From the NCBI RefSeq assembly GCF_000186865.1, contig NW_008705581.1:627471-691470 (forward strand): 64,000 nt of DNA. The letters run 5' to 3'. The position numbers were made by a program, and so were the translations under genes. This document shows, one piece after another, positions 38,654-47,300 of this stretch. The notes under the pieces are model-generated. The model searched no databases. It worked only from the letters and a program-made list of their open reading frames with translations, and was not told the DNA's origin. Positions within the stretch are counted from its first letter, which is position 1. Each line of letters starts with the position of its first letter. The DNA comes from Aureococcus anophagefferens (lineage: Eukaryota; Sar; Pelagophyceae; Pelagomonadales; Pelagomonadaceae).

Positions 38654-40243
38654 ATGCTCATGCTTTTAGCTTTGTTGCCGGCCGCTCGCGCCCTGCGCGC
38701 TCCCGCGAGCGCGCGTGCACACCCCACCCTGCGCCGCGCGTCGTCCGTGGACCTGAGCTTCGAGGCCGCGGCGGCGCCGGCGTCGACGACGGTCTACGCC
38801 GGCCTCAAGGACGCCGTCGCGCAGCAGGCGCCGGCGGGCGTGGACGCGGCGCTCTGGGCCGCGCTCGTCGACAGCGTGAAGCCCGGCGACGACGGCGCGG
38901 CGGCGTCGACGGCCTACGCGCGCGACGGCGCGCTGCGCCGCGTCGTCGCCGCCGTGCTTCCCGACCACTGCTCGCGCCACAACTCGCCCCTGCGGCCCCA
39001 CGCGCTCGCGAGCCTCGTCGGCGCGAACGCGGGCACGGAGGACGCGGCCGTCGTCTGCCGCCTCGCGGACGGCGCGGCCGCGGCGCCGGCCGCGGCCGCC
39101 GTCGCGCGCGCGTTCCCGCTCTACGACGCCAAGAAGGGCAAGGACGACGGCGCGCCGCGCACGGTCCGCGTCGCCTTCGAGGACGCCGGCGGCGCGCCGG
39201 TGGCCGACGAGCGGACGCTGCGGGCCGCGGCCGTCGCCGCGGACGCCGTGCGCCTCGCGCAGCGCATCGTCGACGCGCCCCCGAACGAGATGACGACGAC
39301 GCGCCTCGTCGCCGAGGCGCGCGACGTCGCGGCGCGCCTCCGGGCCGCGGGCGTCGCCGTCGACGAGGAGGTCCTGGCCGGCGCCGCGCTGAGGGACGCG
39401 GGCTACGGCGGCATCTACAACGTCGGCAAGTGCGCGGTGGAGCCGCCGGCGCTCGTCGTGCTGTCGGCGAAGTTCCCGGCGAACGCGGGCGGCCCGTCCG
39501 CGGCCCTCGTCGGCAAGGGCGTCGTCTTCGACACGGGCGGCCTCTCCTTGAAAATCTCCGGCGGCATGGTCGGCATGAAGAGCGACTGCGGCGGCGCGGC
39601 CGCGGTCCTCGGCGGCTTCGAGGCCGCGTGCGCGCTCGGCGGCGGCGCCTACGAGGAAATTCATTGTCTTCTCTGCGTCGCGGAGAACGCGATCGGCCCT
39701 GACGCGATGCGCTGCGACGACATCGTCACCTTCTTCAGTGGCCTCACCTGCGAGATCAACAACACGGACGCCGAGGGCCGCCTCTGCCTCGCCGACGGCG
39801 TCGCGCGCGCGTCGACGCCCGGCGGCCTCGGGTCCAGGGACGTCGACGTCCTCATCGACATGGCGACGCTCACGGGCGCGCAGATGGTGTCGACGGGCCA
39901 GCGCCACGCGGCCGTCTTCTCCGACGACGAGGCCCTCGAGGCGCGCGCCGTCGCCGCGGGCAAGCGCTCCGGCGACCTCTGCCACCCGCTGCCCTTCGCG
40001 CCCGAGATCTACCGGGCGGAATTCAAGTCCAAGGTCGCGGACATGAAGAACTCCGTCAAGGACCGCATGAACGCCCAGGCCTCCTGCGCGGCGAACTTCA
40101 TCTACGAGAACGTCCACGCCGACTTCCAGGGGAGCTGGCTCCACGTGGACCTCGCGGGGCCCTCGACGGCGGCCGAGCGCGGCACGGGCTTCGGCGTCGC
40201 CCTCGCGCTCGCGCTCCTCGACGTCGACGGGTTCGAGGCGTAA
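38654..40243 (+). CDS. M17 leucyl aminopeptidase family protein
   Basis: 529 aa from the ATG at 38654 (MLMLLALLPAARALRAPASA, probable signal peptide). The frame is open upstream to 38537, but that stretch is not signal-like. The catalytic domain has the M17 signature NTDAEGRLCLAD (about residue 369), the metal-binding KGVVFDTGGLSLKI with the active-site Lys, and MKSDCGGAAAVLGG. It releases N-terminal amino acids using two metal ions and is usually a hexamer. VDAPPNEMTTTRLV at the domain start and the late DMKNSVKDRMNAQAS fit the NPEPL1-like branch. The signal peptide suggests secretory or plastid delivery. Confidence 0.9.
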   Translation: MLMLLALLPAARALRAPASARAHPTLRRASSVDLSFEAAAAPASTTVYAGLKDAVAQQAPAGVDAALWAALVDSVKPGDDGAAASTAYARDGALRRVVAAVLPDHCSRHNSPLRPHALASLVGANAGTEDAAVVCRLADGAAAAPAAAAVARAFPLYDAKKGKDDGAPRTVRVAFEDAGGAPVADERTLRAAAVAADAVRLAQRIVDAPPNEMTTTRLVAEARDVAARLRAAGVAVDEEVLAGAALRDAGYGGIYNVGKCAVEPPALVVLSAKFPANAGGPSAALVGKGVVFDTGGLSLKISGGMVGMKSDCGGAAAVLGGFEAACALGGGAYEEIHCLLCVAENAIGPDAMRCDDIVTFFSGLTCEINNTDAEGRLCLADGVARASTPGGLGSRDVDVLIDMATLTGAQMVSTGQRHAAVFSDDEALEARAVAAGKRSGDLCHPLPFAPEIYRAEFKSKVADMKNSVKDRMNAQASCAANFIYENVHADFQGSWLHVDLAGPSTAAERGTGFGVALALALLDVDGFEA

Positions 40244-40618
40244 GGGGGACCGCGGTGTGTTGTTGCCCGACGGGCGGGGTGCGCGCGCCAGACAGGGGGC
40301 GGAGCTGCCGAGGTCGTCGTCGAAGGCTCGAGGCGAGCGCAAGCTGACGACGAGTCGCTTGTGGCGATCGATCGAGTCGCCTGATCGAGAGGCCGACCGC
40401 GGGAGACGTCGCGCGACGCCCGACCTCATTGCAGACGTCGCAGTCCTTGGACGCAAACGAGGCGAACCAGGCCGCGAGTCCGCAAAGCCTCGGAGCGCGG
40501 CGACGCAAGGCGTTCGCTTCCGTCGGCGAGTCTGTGACCCCCAAGTCACGCACGAGATCGCGACGGGGGCGACGTTCCGCGAGGTCGACCGACGGCCGGC
40601 GTCGCAACGAGGCGCACG
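40244..40618. other. 375-bp region upstream of fucosyltransferase-like gene 1
   Basis: No supported gene. The last 120 bp (about 40500-40618) is clearly related to the 120 bp upstream of the second copy (about 42545-42666). Both share GTTCGCTTCC, GGCGAGTC, GTGACCCC, GCACGAGATCGCG and GAGGTCGACCGACGGCCGGC. The duplication unit therefore included promoter and 5' leader. Confidence 0.6.
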
Positions 40619-42409
40619 ATGCGCGCGGCGCTCCTCGTCGCCGCCTGGCTCCGATGCGTCGCGGCGGCCGCCGCCTCGTCGCGCCGCGACGAGATGCTCG
40701 GCGTCCTCTGCGCGCTCCGCGAGGCCCCGCCGCGGTCCGACTTCTTCGCGCTGCAGCGGTCGAACCCGCAGCACGGGTGCCGCACTCCGAGCAGCCGCTT
40801 GGGCTCGAAGCGGTTGCCCGTCGCGGTCGGGTACGCCGTCCCGCCGGAGCCGACCGACTGCTTCGACCTCCTCTCGTACTTCGGCCACAAGAACGCCGAG
40901 CTCGGGTTCTTGAAAGCGAACCTGCGGCCGGACCGCGAGCAGGCGCTCTACGACGCGCTGATCAAGGAAGAACACGGAAGAGCAAAACGATACGGCGGCT
41001 TGTTTTCGCAGGTCAACGTGGCGACGCAGCTCGCCTTCGACGCGGCGGCGGCGGGCGCGCGCGTCGAGTTTTCGTCGTCCCCGGTCCACAACGGGGTCGC
41101 CGGCCACACGGCCGACGACTACGGCCGCGGCTGCGGCGGCGAGGCAAGTACTGCCATCGCCCGGCGACTGGGGACGCGACCCGAGGAACGCGCCGAGCTC
41201 GCTCTCGCCGCGAAACCCGAGAAGCACTCGAAGGGCGGCAAGAAGAAGAAGGAGGGAGGTCGTCACGGTCACAAAATCAGCGCCGACGCGACGATGGGCT
41301 GCTTCTTCGCGCCCGTCGACGACGCCGCGTGCGCGGCCGCGCGCGCGCCGCGGGACGCCGCGGGCGCGTTCCGCGCGCTCGCGGCGAACTGGACGCGGCA
41401 CGAGGCCCTGGCCGCGTTCACCGAGGTCCTCTGGCGCCCGAGCGCGGCGGTCCGGGCCACGACCGCGGCGATACGCTCGGCGCTCGACCTGCCCGCGGAG
41501 ACGCGCGTCGCGCTCGGCGTCCACGCGCGCCGCGGCGACCGCCTGAGTTGGGAGAAAAAACACGTCGACGCGGGCTTTACGTTTTTTGACGACGCCGAGT
41601 GGGTGGACTTCTTCGCTCAGCACACGGCGCGCGGCGACGTCGCGGTCGTGTTGACGCAAGACGACGCGCTCGCCGCGAAGCTCGCGCGCGCGTCCGCGGC
41701 GCGCGGCGTCCGCGTCGTCCACGTCGACGCCGCGCTGAGGAGCGCGGACCTGCCCTTCGGCCAGTTCCTCGTCGCCGCGATCGCGCTCCTCGCCGAGGCG
41801 GACGTCGTCGCCGCGAACTCGGGCTCGAACATGGGCCGCGCCGCGTTCGTGTCCGCGGCGCAGCGCGCGGCGCGCGGCCCGGCCACGATGCACGACTTCG
41901 ACGGCCACTGGACGGCCGATGACGCGGCGCGCGGCTACGCGCCCTGCCTGCTCCAGTACTTGGTGCGAAGCGAGGGCCCGAAGCTCGACGGTTGCCCGGG
42001 CGACGCGCCCGCCGCTCGGGCTTCGACGCGGGAGGATCGCGACTACGACGAACGGTCCGCCATGCACTACGCCTTCCAGACGGTCGCTCCAAGGATCGAG
42101 AAACGAGACATCAGCGTGAGCAAGTTCGCCGCGCTGGTCTCCGGGTTCATCAAAGACGAATTCAACGCGACCGTCCCCCCCCGCTACATCCGCGAGGCTT
42201 ACCGGCAGGACATGGTCGAGTGCTTGCTCAACGTCGATGAGAAGAAGGTCACGAAGGTGGATCAGAAGTACGTCGCCATCCTGCGCGACGATCCGGGCTA
42301 CGAACGCGCCTTCAAAGAGGACGCGCCGAAGCCGAGCCGCTTCAACGCGGTCTCGACCGAATGGAGACTCGCTGGTCTGGGCGCCAACCTCTGCTCGCGC
42401 GTCTGCTAA
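40619..42409 (+). CDS. Fucosyltransferase-like protein 1 (HxRRGD type)
   Basis: 596 aa, single exon. MRAALLVAAWLRCVAAAAAS is a signal peptide or anchor. The core motif GVHARRGDRLSW (about residue 299) matches the H-x-R-R-G-D nucleotide-sugar motif of alpha-1,2/1,6- and O-fucosyltransferases. EADVVAANSGSNMGRAAF (about 395) is the expected second motif. A GDP-fucose donor in the Golgi is inferred by family. It has an in-frame, lysine-rich insertion of about 45 residues at 41144-41279 (HSKGGKKKKEGGRHGHKI) that the neighbouring paralogue lacks. The insertion starts with GCAAGT, a classic GC donor, but cutting it to the nearest AG would break the frame, so I treat it as coding. Confidence 0.6.
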   Translation: MRAALLVAAWLRCVAAAAASSRRDEMLGVLCALREAPPRSDFFALQRSNPQHGCRTPSSRLGSKRLPVAVGYAVPPEPTDCFDLLSYFGHKNAELGFLKANLRPDREQALYDALIKEEHGRAKRYGGLFSQVNVATQLAFDAAAAGARVEFSSSPVHNGVAGHTADDYGRGCGGEASTAIARRLGTRPEERAELALAAKPEKHSKGGKKKKEGGRHGHKISADATMGCFFAPVDDAACAAARAPRDAAGAFRALAANWTRHEALAAFTEVLWRPSAAVRATTAAIRSALDLPAETRVALGVHARRGDRLSWEKKHVDAGFTFFDDAEWVDFFAQHTARGDVAVVLTQDDALAAKLARASAARGVRVVHVDAALRSADLPFGQFLVAAIALLAEADVVAANSGSNMGRAAFVSAAQRAARGPATMHDFDGHWTADDAARGYAPCLLQYLVRSEGPKLDGCPGDAPAARASTREDRDYDERSAMHYAFQTVAPRIEKRDISVSKFAALVSGFIKDEFNATVPPRYIREAYRQDMVECLLNVDEKKVTKVDQKYVAILRDDPGYERAFKEDAPKPSRFNAVSTEWRLAGLGANLCSRVC

Positions 42410-42666
42410 AATACATGCTCCAGTAGCTAACGGCTTCGGGAGGTCGATCGCTGTTTCGCCACAGTCGACGACCAAAAGGACGCATGCGGCGATCCAGAAC
42501 GCGCGAGGCCTGGGGTCGGGGCGTTGGAGGTTTACGCGCAAGCGTTCGCTTCCTTTCGGCGAGTCCGTGACCCCGCGGCCGGCGATCGACGGCTCGCGCA
42601 CGAGATCGCGGCCTTGGCGACGTTCCTCGAGGTCGACCGACGGCCGGCGTCGCAAAGAGGCGCACG

Positions 42667-44379
42667 ATGCGCGCGGGTCTGCTCGTCGCCGCCTGGCTCC
42701 GATGCGTCGCGGCGGCGGCGGCCTCGTCGCGCCGCGACGAGATGCTCGGCGTCCTCTGCGCGCTCCGCGAGGCCCCGCCGCGGTCCGACCTGGCTTCGCT
42801 GCAGCGGTCGAACCCGCAGCACGGATGCCTCGCGCCGGCAGGCCGCCTGGGCTCGAGGAGTCCGCCGGTCGCGGTCGGGTATCCCGTCTCGCCGGAGCCG
42901 ATCAACTGCTTCGACCTCCTCGGTCGCTACTTGGAACGAGGAAGCGGGGAGCTCGCGTTATTCAAGAACGCGTCGAAGCGAGGAGGTCCCGGACGAAGGC
43001 GCGAAGAGGTCCTGGACGAATACATGCAACCGGGCCGCGAGCAGGAGCTCTTCGACGCGCTCATGAAAGAGGAGGGATTCATGTACGCCGCCAGCGGCCT
43101 CTTCGCGCAGGTCAACGTGGCGACGCAGCTCGCGTTCGACGCGGCGACGGCGGGCGCGCGCGTCGAGTTCTCGTCGTTCCGGGTCCGCAGCGGCGTCGAC
43201 GGCCACGAGGCCGACGACTACGGCCGCGGCTGCGGCGGCGAGGCCGGGGCCGACGCGACGATGGGCTGCTTCTTCGCGCCCGTCGACGACGCCGCGTGCG
43301 CGGCCGCGCGCGCGCCGCGGGACGCCGCGGGCGCGTTCCGCGCGCTCGCGGCGAACTGGACGCGGCACGAGGCCCTGGCCGCGTTCACCGAGGTCCTCTG
43401 GCGCCCGAGCGCGGCGGTCCGGGCCACGACCGCGGCGATGCGAAAGGCGCTCGACCTGCCCGCGGAGACGCGCGTCGCGCTCGGCGTCCACGCGCGCCGC
43501 GGCGACCGCCTGAGATGGGAGGCGGGCCACGCGGACGCGGGCTTCACGATGTTCGACGACGCCGCGTGGGTGGACTTCTTTGCTCAGCACACGGCGAGCG
43601 GCGACGTCGCGGTCGTGTTGACGCAAGACGACGCGCTCGCCGCGAAGCTCGCGCGCGCGTCCGCGGCGCGCGGCGTCCGCGTCGTCCACGTCGACGCCGC
43701 GCTGAGGAGCGCGGGCCTGCCCTTCGGCCAATTCCTCGTCGCCGCGGTCGCGCTCCTCGCGGAGGCGGACGTCGTCGCCGCGAACTCGGGCTCGAACATC
43801 GGCCGCGCCGCGTTCGTGTCCGCGGCGCAGCGCGCGGCGCGCGGCCCGGCCACGATGCACGACTTCGACGGCCACTGGACGGCCGAGGAGGCGGCGCGCG
43901 GCTACGCGCCCTGCCTGCTCCAGTACATGGTGCGAAGCGCGGGCCCGAAGCTCGACGGTTGCCCGGGCGACGCGCCCGCCGCTCGGGCTTCGACGCGGGA
44001 GGATCGCGACTACGACGAACGGTCCGCCATGCACTACGCGTTCCAAGAGGTTGCAAAAAAAAAATCATCGAAACGTTTGCACACGATAAGGTTCGCCACG
44101 TGGGTCTCGGAGTTCATCCGAGCAGAATTCAACGCGACCGTCCCCGGCCGCTACATTCGCGAGTTTTACCGGCAGGACATGATCGAGTGCTTAGTCATGA
44201 CCAAGACCTCCTGGAAGCTCTCCTGGGCGGACAAGCAGTACATGACCTTCATTCGCCGCGACCCGGGCTACAAAAAAGCCTACGAAAAGAGGCAGTCCAA
44301 GCCGAGCCACTTGAACGCGGTCTCGACCGAGTATAGAACCGCCGGTTTGGGCGCCAACCTCTGCTCGCGCGTCTGCTAA
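42667..44379 (+). CDS. Fucosyltransferase-like protein 2 (tandem paralogue)
   Basis: 570 aa. It is nearly identical to the gene at 40619 in the core (from FSSFRVRSGVDGHEADDYGR through TMHDFDGHW) and divergent at both ends. The HARRGD motif is at about residue 275 and the NSGSNIGRAAF motif at about 380. Instead of the lysine-rich insertion it has its own insertion near residues 95-120 (KRGGPGRRREEVLDEYMQ). The tail keeps LNAVSTEYRTAGLGANLCSR, matching copy 1. The core is so alike while the ends differ that gene conversion of the middle is plausible. Confidence 0.6.
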   Translation: MRAGLLVAAWLRCVAAAAASSRRDEMLGVLCALREAPPRSDLASLQRSNPQHGCLAPAGRLGSRSPPVAVGYPVSPEPINCFDLLGRYLERGSGELALFKNASKRGGPGRRREEVLDEYMQPGREQELFDALMKEEGFMYAASGLFAQVNVATQLAFDAATAGARVEFSSFRVRSGVDGHEADDYGRGCGGEAGADATMGCFFAPVDDAACAAARAPRDAAGAFRALAANWTRHEALAAFTEVLWRPSAAVRATTAAMRKALDLPAETRVALGVHARRGDRLRWEAGHADAGFTMFDDAAWVDFFAQHTASGDVAVVLTQDDALAAKLARASAARGVRVVHVDAALRSAGLPFGQFLVAAVALLAEADVVAANSGSNIGRAAFVSAAQRAARGPATMHDFDGHWTAEEAARGYAPCLLQYMVRSAGPKLDGCPGDAPAARASTREDRDYDERSAMHYAFQEVAKKKSSKRLHTIRFATWVSEFIRAEFNATVPGRYIREFYRQDMIECLVMTKTSWKLSWADKQYMTFIRRDPGYKKAYEKRQSKPSHLNAVSTEYRTAGLGANLCSRVC

Positions 44380-44405
44380 CGATGCTCGAGAGCGAAGGGC
44401 GCAGT

Positions 44406-45353
44406 TCAAGTTACGCGCGCCTGAGCGTAGGAGGCGTGCTGCGGGAAGGAGTCGTCCTCGAGGCACTCGCCGTTTTTCTTGAACGTCGCGACGTTCCTGA
44501 TGCAGGCGCAGGGCTGGTTCGCGCACCGCTGCTCGCCGCCGAGGCCGAACTGCGCGCGCATCTCGCTGACGAGCGCACCCGCGGCCATGGTCTCGTGGAC
44601 GTCGTCCCACGCCGCGAAGCACGGCGCGTATTCCCCGGGGATCACGTCGAGCACGTCGTGCGTGCCGTAGTCCGCCGTCGGGCCGTCGCGCACGCACGCG
44701 TCGAAGAGCGTCCAGTTGCGCACCGCGAGCGTCGTGTCCCAGCGGTTCACTACGACGAGCGCCGGCGGCCGTAGCGCGTCCTCCGCGAGGATCTCGGCCA
44801 CGCGCGCGAGCAACCCGACGACGACGTCGCGCTGCGTGACGCCGCCGTCGTTGCCCAGGTCCGCGAGGTGCTCGGCGGGCATGCCGAGCTTCGCCATGTT
44901 CGCGCGGTCCCGGGCCGTGTAGCCCTTGGCCGCGTGGGGGCGCACGACCCAGTCGCGGGCGTCGCCGCTGAGCCAGGGCGCGTACCAGCGCCGCAGCAGC
45001 GTCTCGGGGAGGTCCGCGTCGCCGCGCGAGCAGGCGTACGTCGCGGAGACGACGCGCGCCCTGCCGTAGCCGCGGTCCTCGAGCGCGTCGAGGAACGCTT
45101 TGTGCGTCTCGAAGATCGCGCGCTGCGCGGCGACGGAGCTGTTGCAGCACGTGTGCACCGTCTTCTGGCCGTGGCCGTTGCGGAAGGCCTCGCCGCGGAC
45201 GACGAAGAGCACGCCGCCCATGGAGGCGCGGGCGGCCACCAGCCGATCCCGCTCGGCGAAGCAGAGCGAGCGCACCCGCGGCGATTGCAGGTGGGCCGAG
45301 GCGCACCAGGCGAGCACCATCGTCACACACCACAACATCTCGTGTGTCGACAT
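44406..45353 (-). CDS. Secreted protein of unknown function
   Basis: 315 aa from the ATG at 45353 (MSTHEMLWCVTMVLAWCASA, signal peptide); an upstream in-frame ATG exists but does not improve the signal. The mature part has motifs such as TVHTCCNSSVAAQRAIFETH, LVVVNRWDTTLAVRNWTLF and a Cys cluster near the C-terminus (RCANQPCACIRN). I recognise no family. The N-glycosylation-like NWT and NSS sites fit a secreted protein. It converges on the tandem glycosyltransferase pair (26 bp between stop codons). Confidence 0.6.
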   Translation of the reverse strand: MSTHEMLWCVTMVLAWCASAHLQSPRVRSLCFAERDRLVAARASMGGVLFVVRGEAFRNGHGQKTVHTCCNSSVAAQRAIFETHKAFLDALEDRGYGRARVVSATYACSRGDADLPETLLRRWYAPWLSGDARDWVVRPHAAKGYTARDRANMAKLGMPAEHLADLGNDGGVTQRDVVVGLLARVAEILAEDALRPPALVVVNRWDTTLAVRNWTLFDACVRDGPTADYGTHDVLDVIPGEYAPCFAAWDDVHETMAAGALVSEMRAQFGLGGEQRCANQPCACIRNVATFKKNGECLEDDSFPQHASYAQARVT

Positions 45354-45426
45354 CAGCAAGCGTGGCGTGCGCAGCCCGGCGCATCCTCCATGCTTCAGTG
45401 CCCGGCTGCAACTTGAACCCCATTGC

Positions 45427-45548
45427 AGTTTCAAGAGGTCGATGAGCAGGCCCTGGCTCCGATCGATGCGCAAGCCCAGGCCTTGGTAGTTTCAAGAGGA
45501 TCGATGCGCAGGGCTCGGCTCCGATCGATGCGCAGGCCCAGGCCTTGG
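45427..45548 (+). repeat. 61-bp tandem duplication at the metallophosphoesterase 5' end
   Basis: Unit 1 (45427-45487) and unit 2 (45488-45548) both start AGTTTCAAGAGG and end GCCCAGGCCTTGG, with a few substitutions. Each unit also contains an internal repeat around GATCGATGCGCA. The duplicated unit carries the candidate start codons (45504, 45528) of the gene that follows. Confidence 0.85.
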
Positions 45549-46730
45549 CTCCTTTTGCTCCTAAGACACAGCAGCTCGGCCTTGCGCTGCGTGCGCGTCC
45601 ACGCGATCAGCGACCTCCACGTCGACCACGATGCGAATCTGGACTTCGTGCGATCGCTGGAGCGGCCGACGGGCGACGGCTTCCAGGCGCTCGTCGTCGC
45701 CGGCGACGTGAGCGCGGACCTGGGACGGACGCGCGAGGCGCTGTCGGCGCTCGCCGCCGCCTACGACCGCGTCTTCTACGTGCCGGGGAACCACGAGGCC
45801 TGGGTCACGAAGGGCGACCGCGACGCGGGCCTCGCCGATTCGCTCGCGAAGCTCGAGGCCGCGGAGGCGGCCGCGGCGGCCTGCGGCTGCGCCGTCGCCG
45901 CGGAGACGCTCGCCGACGACGCGGGCCGCGCCGTCACGGTCGCGCCGCTGCGCGCCTGGCCGCACGCGTCGCACGACGTCGAGCCCGACCTGCCCGGCGA
46001 ACCGGACCCGGCGGACCGGCGGTCCTTCGCGCGGCGCTGGGCCGATTTCCGGCGGTGCCGCTGGCCCGCGGCGCTGCTGGGGGCCGCGGGCGGCGACGCG
46101 CGGCCCCACGGCCTCGGCGCGGGCGACGCGGCGCTGTCGCGCCACTTCGCGGCCTCGAACGACGTCGCGGGCCTCTCCGGCCCGCTCGTCACGTTCTCCC
46201 ACTTCTCGCCGCGCCGCGAGTGCGTGCCGGAGAAGCGCTTCCTCCTCGAGCCGTCGCTCGCCAAAGTCTCCGGCTCGGACGACCTCGGCCGCGTCGTCGC
46301 GGCGCTGCGGCCGGACGTGCACGTCTTCGGGCACACGCACATCCCCGTGGACCTCGACCTCGACGGGACCTACCACGTCCAGTGGCCCCTCGGGAGCCCG
46401 CGGGAGCAGGCGCGCCAGTGCGCCCGCGTCCGCCGCCACGGGCCCCTGGAGATCTACGCGACGGACCGCGGCGTCGCGCGCCTGGGCTCGCCGGGCGCGC
46501 TCGAGCGCACGGCCTGGGGCGAGTACTACGCGACGCACGACCGCGATCCCGCGGCGACGGAGCTCGCGCCCTGGGTCCAGGCCTACCGGCTACGGCGCAA
46601 CTACGCGCCGGCGAAGGCGCGCGTCCCCCGGCACGCGGGCTACGACGACGACGTCCGCAAGCTCGCGGACCCGGACCTCACGGAGACGCCGTCCATCGTG
46701 TCGAGGTTGGAGGGGTGGCACACGGATTAA
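45504..46730 (+). CDS. Calcineurin-like metallophosphoesterase
   Basis: About 408 aa; start at 45504 or 45528. The N-terminal RPWLLLLLRHSSSALRC is a short signal or anchor. Metal-binding motifs appear in the expected order: AISDLHVDHD (about 33), VVAGDVSAD (about 63), VPGNHEAW (about 92), VTFSHFSP (about 230) and VFGHTHIPVD (about 273). This is a dinuclear-metal phosphoesterase; the substrate (nucleotide, phosphoprotein or phospholipid) is not evident. Proteins of this layout are common in algae and plants. Confidence 0.85.
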   Translation: MRRARLRSMRRPRPWLLLLLRHSSSALRCVRVHAISDLHVDHDANLDFVRSLERPTGDGFQALVVAGDVSADLGRTREALSALAAAYDRVFYVPGNHEAWVTKGDRDAGLADSLAKLEAAEAAAAACGCAVAAETLADDAGRAVTVAPLRAWPHASHDVEPDLPGEPDPADRRSFARRWADFRRCRWPAALLGAAGGDARPHGLGAGDAALSRHFAASNDVAGLSGPLVTFSHFSPRRECVPEKRFLLEPSLAKVSGSDDLGRVVAALRPDVHVFGHTHIPVDLDLDGTYHVQWPLGSPREQARQCARVRRHGPLEIYATDRGVARLGSPGALERTAWGEYYATHDRDPAATELAPWVQAYRLRRNYAPAKARVPRHAGYDDDVRKLADPDLTETPSIVSRLEGWHTD

Positions 46731-46828
46731 CCTTCGTTTTTGCGAGCCGCCTTTGCGCAATCTTCAGCTTGAACTCAACCCTCAGTTCTTTGCGGAGTTT
46801 CAGGGCCCCGGACATCTCCGCGAACGCC

Positions 46829-47268
46829 ATGCGGATGCTGCTGCTCGTGTTCGCGGTCGCCGCCGCCAAGAAGGGCGACGGCGACGGCAAGGGCGACGCC
46901 TACGACGGCAAGGGCGGCGCCTACGGGGACAAGGGCGATTATGGCAAGGGCGGCGCCTACGGGGACAAGGGCGACTATGGCAAATACACTCCCGGGCAGC
47001 CGGCCAAGGGCGACGAGGAATGGGGCAAGAAGGACTGGGACAAGGGCGACTACGAGGACTGGGCGAAGGAGAAGGACTGGGACTACGAGTACTGGTACGG
47101 CTGGGAGGACAAGGCCTGGGAATCCGAGGACGAGTGGGAGTCGCGCGGGAGGAAGGTCGAGCTGCGGGCGCCGGCGAGCGTGCCGTGCCTCTGCGACGGG
47201 ACCTGCACCTTCCAGGACGAGGAGCGCTTCTGGGTCCGCCTCGACGACGTGCGCTTCGCCGGCGAGGG

Positions 47269-47300
<32 letters not shown>

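Noticed and set aside
38666..42655. A 1,329-codon minus-strand open frame opposite the aminopeptidase and fucosyltransferase-like genes
   Set aside because: It is the antisense of clearly functional plus-strand genes; the translation is Arg/Ala/Val-rich without domains. High GC removes stop codons from several frames.
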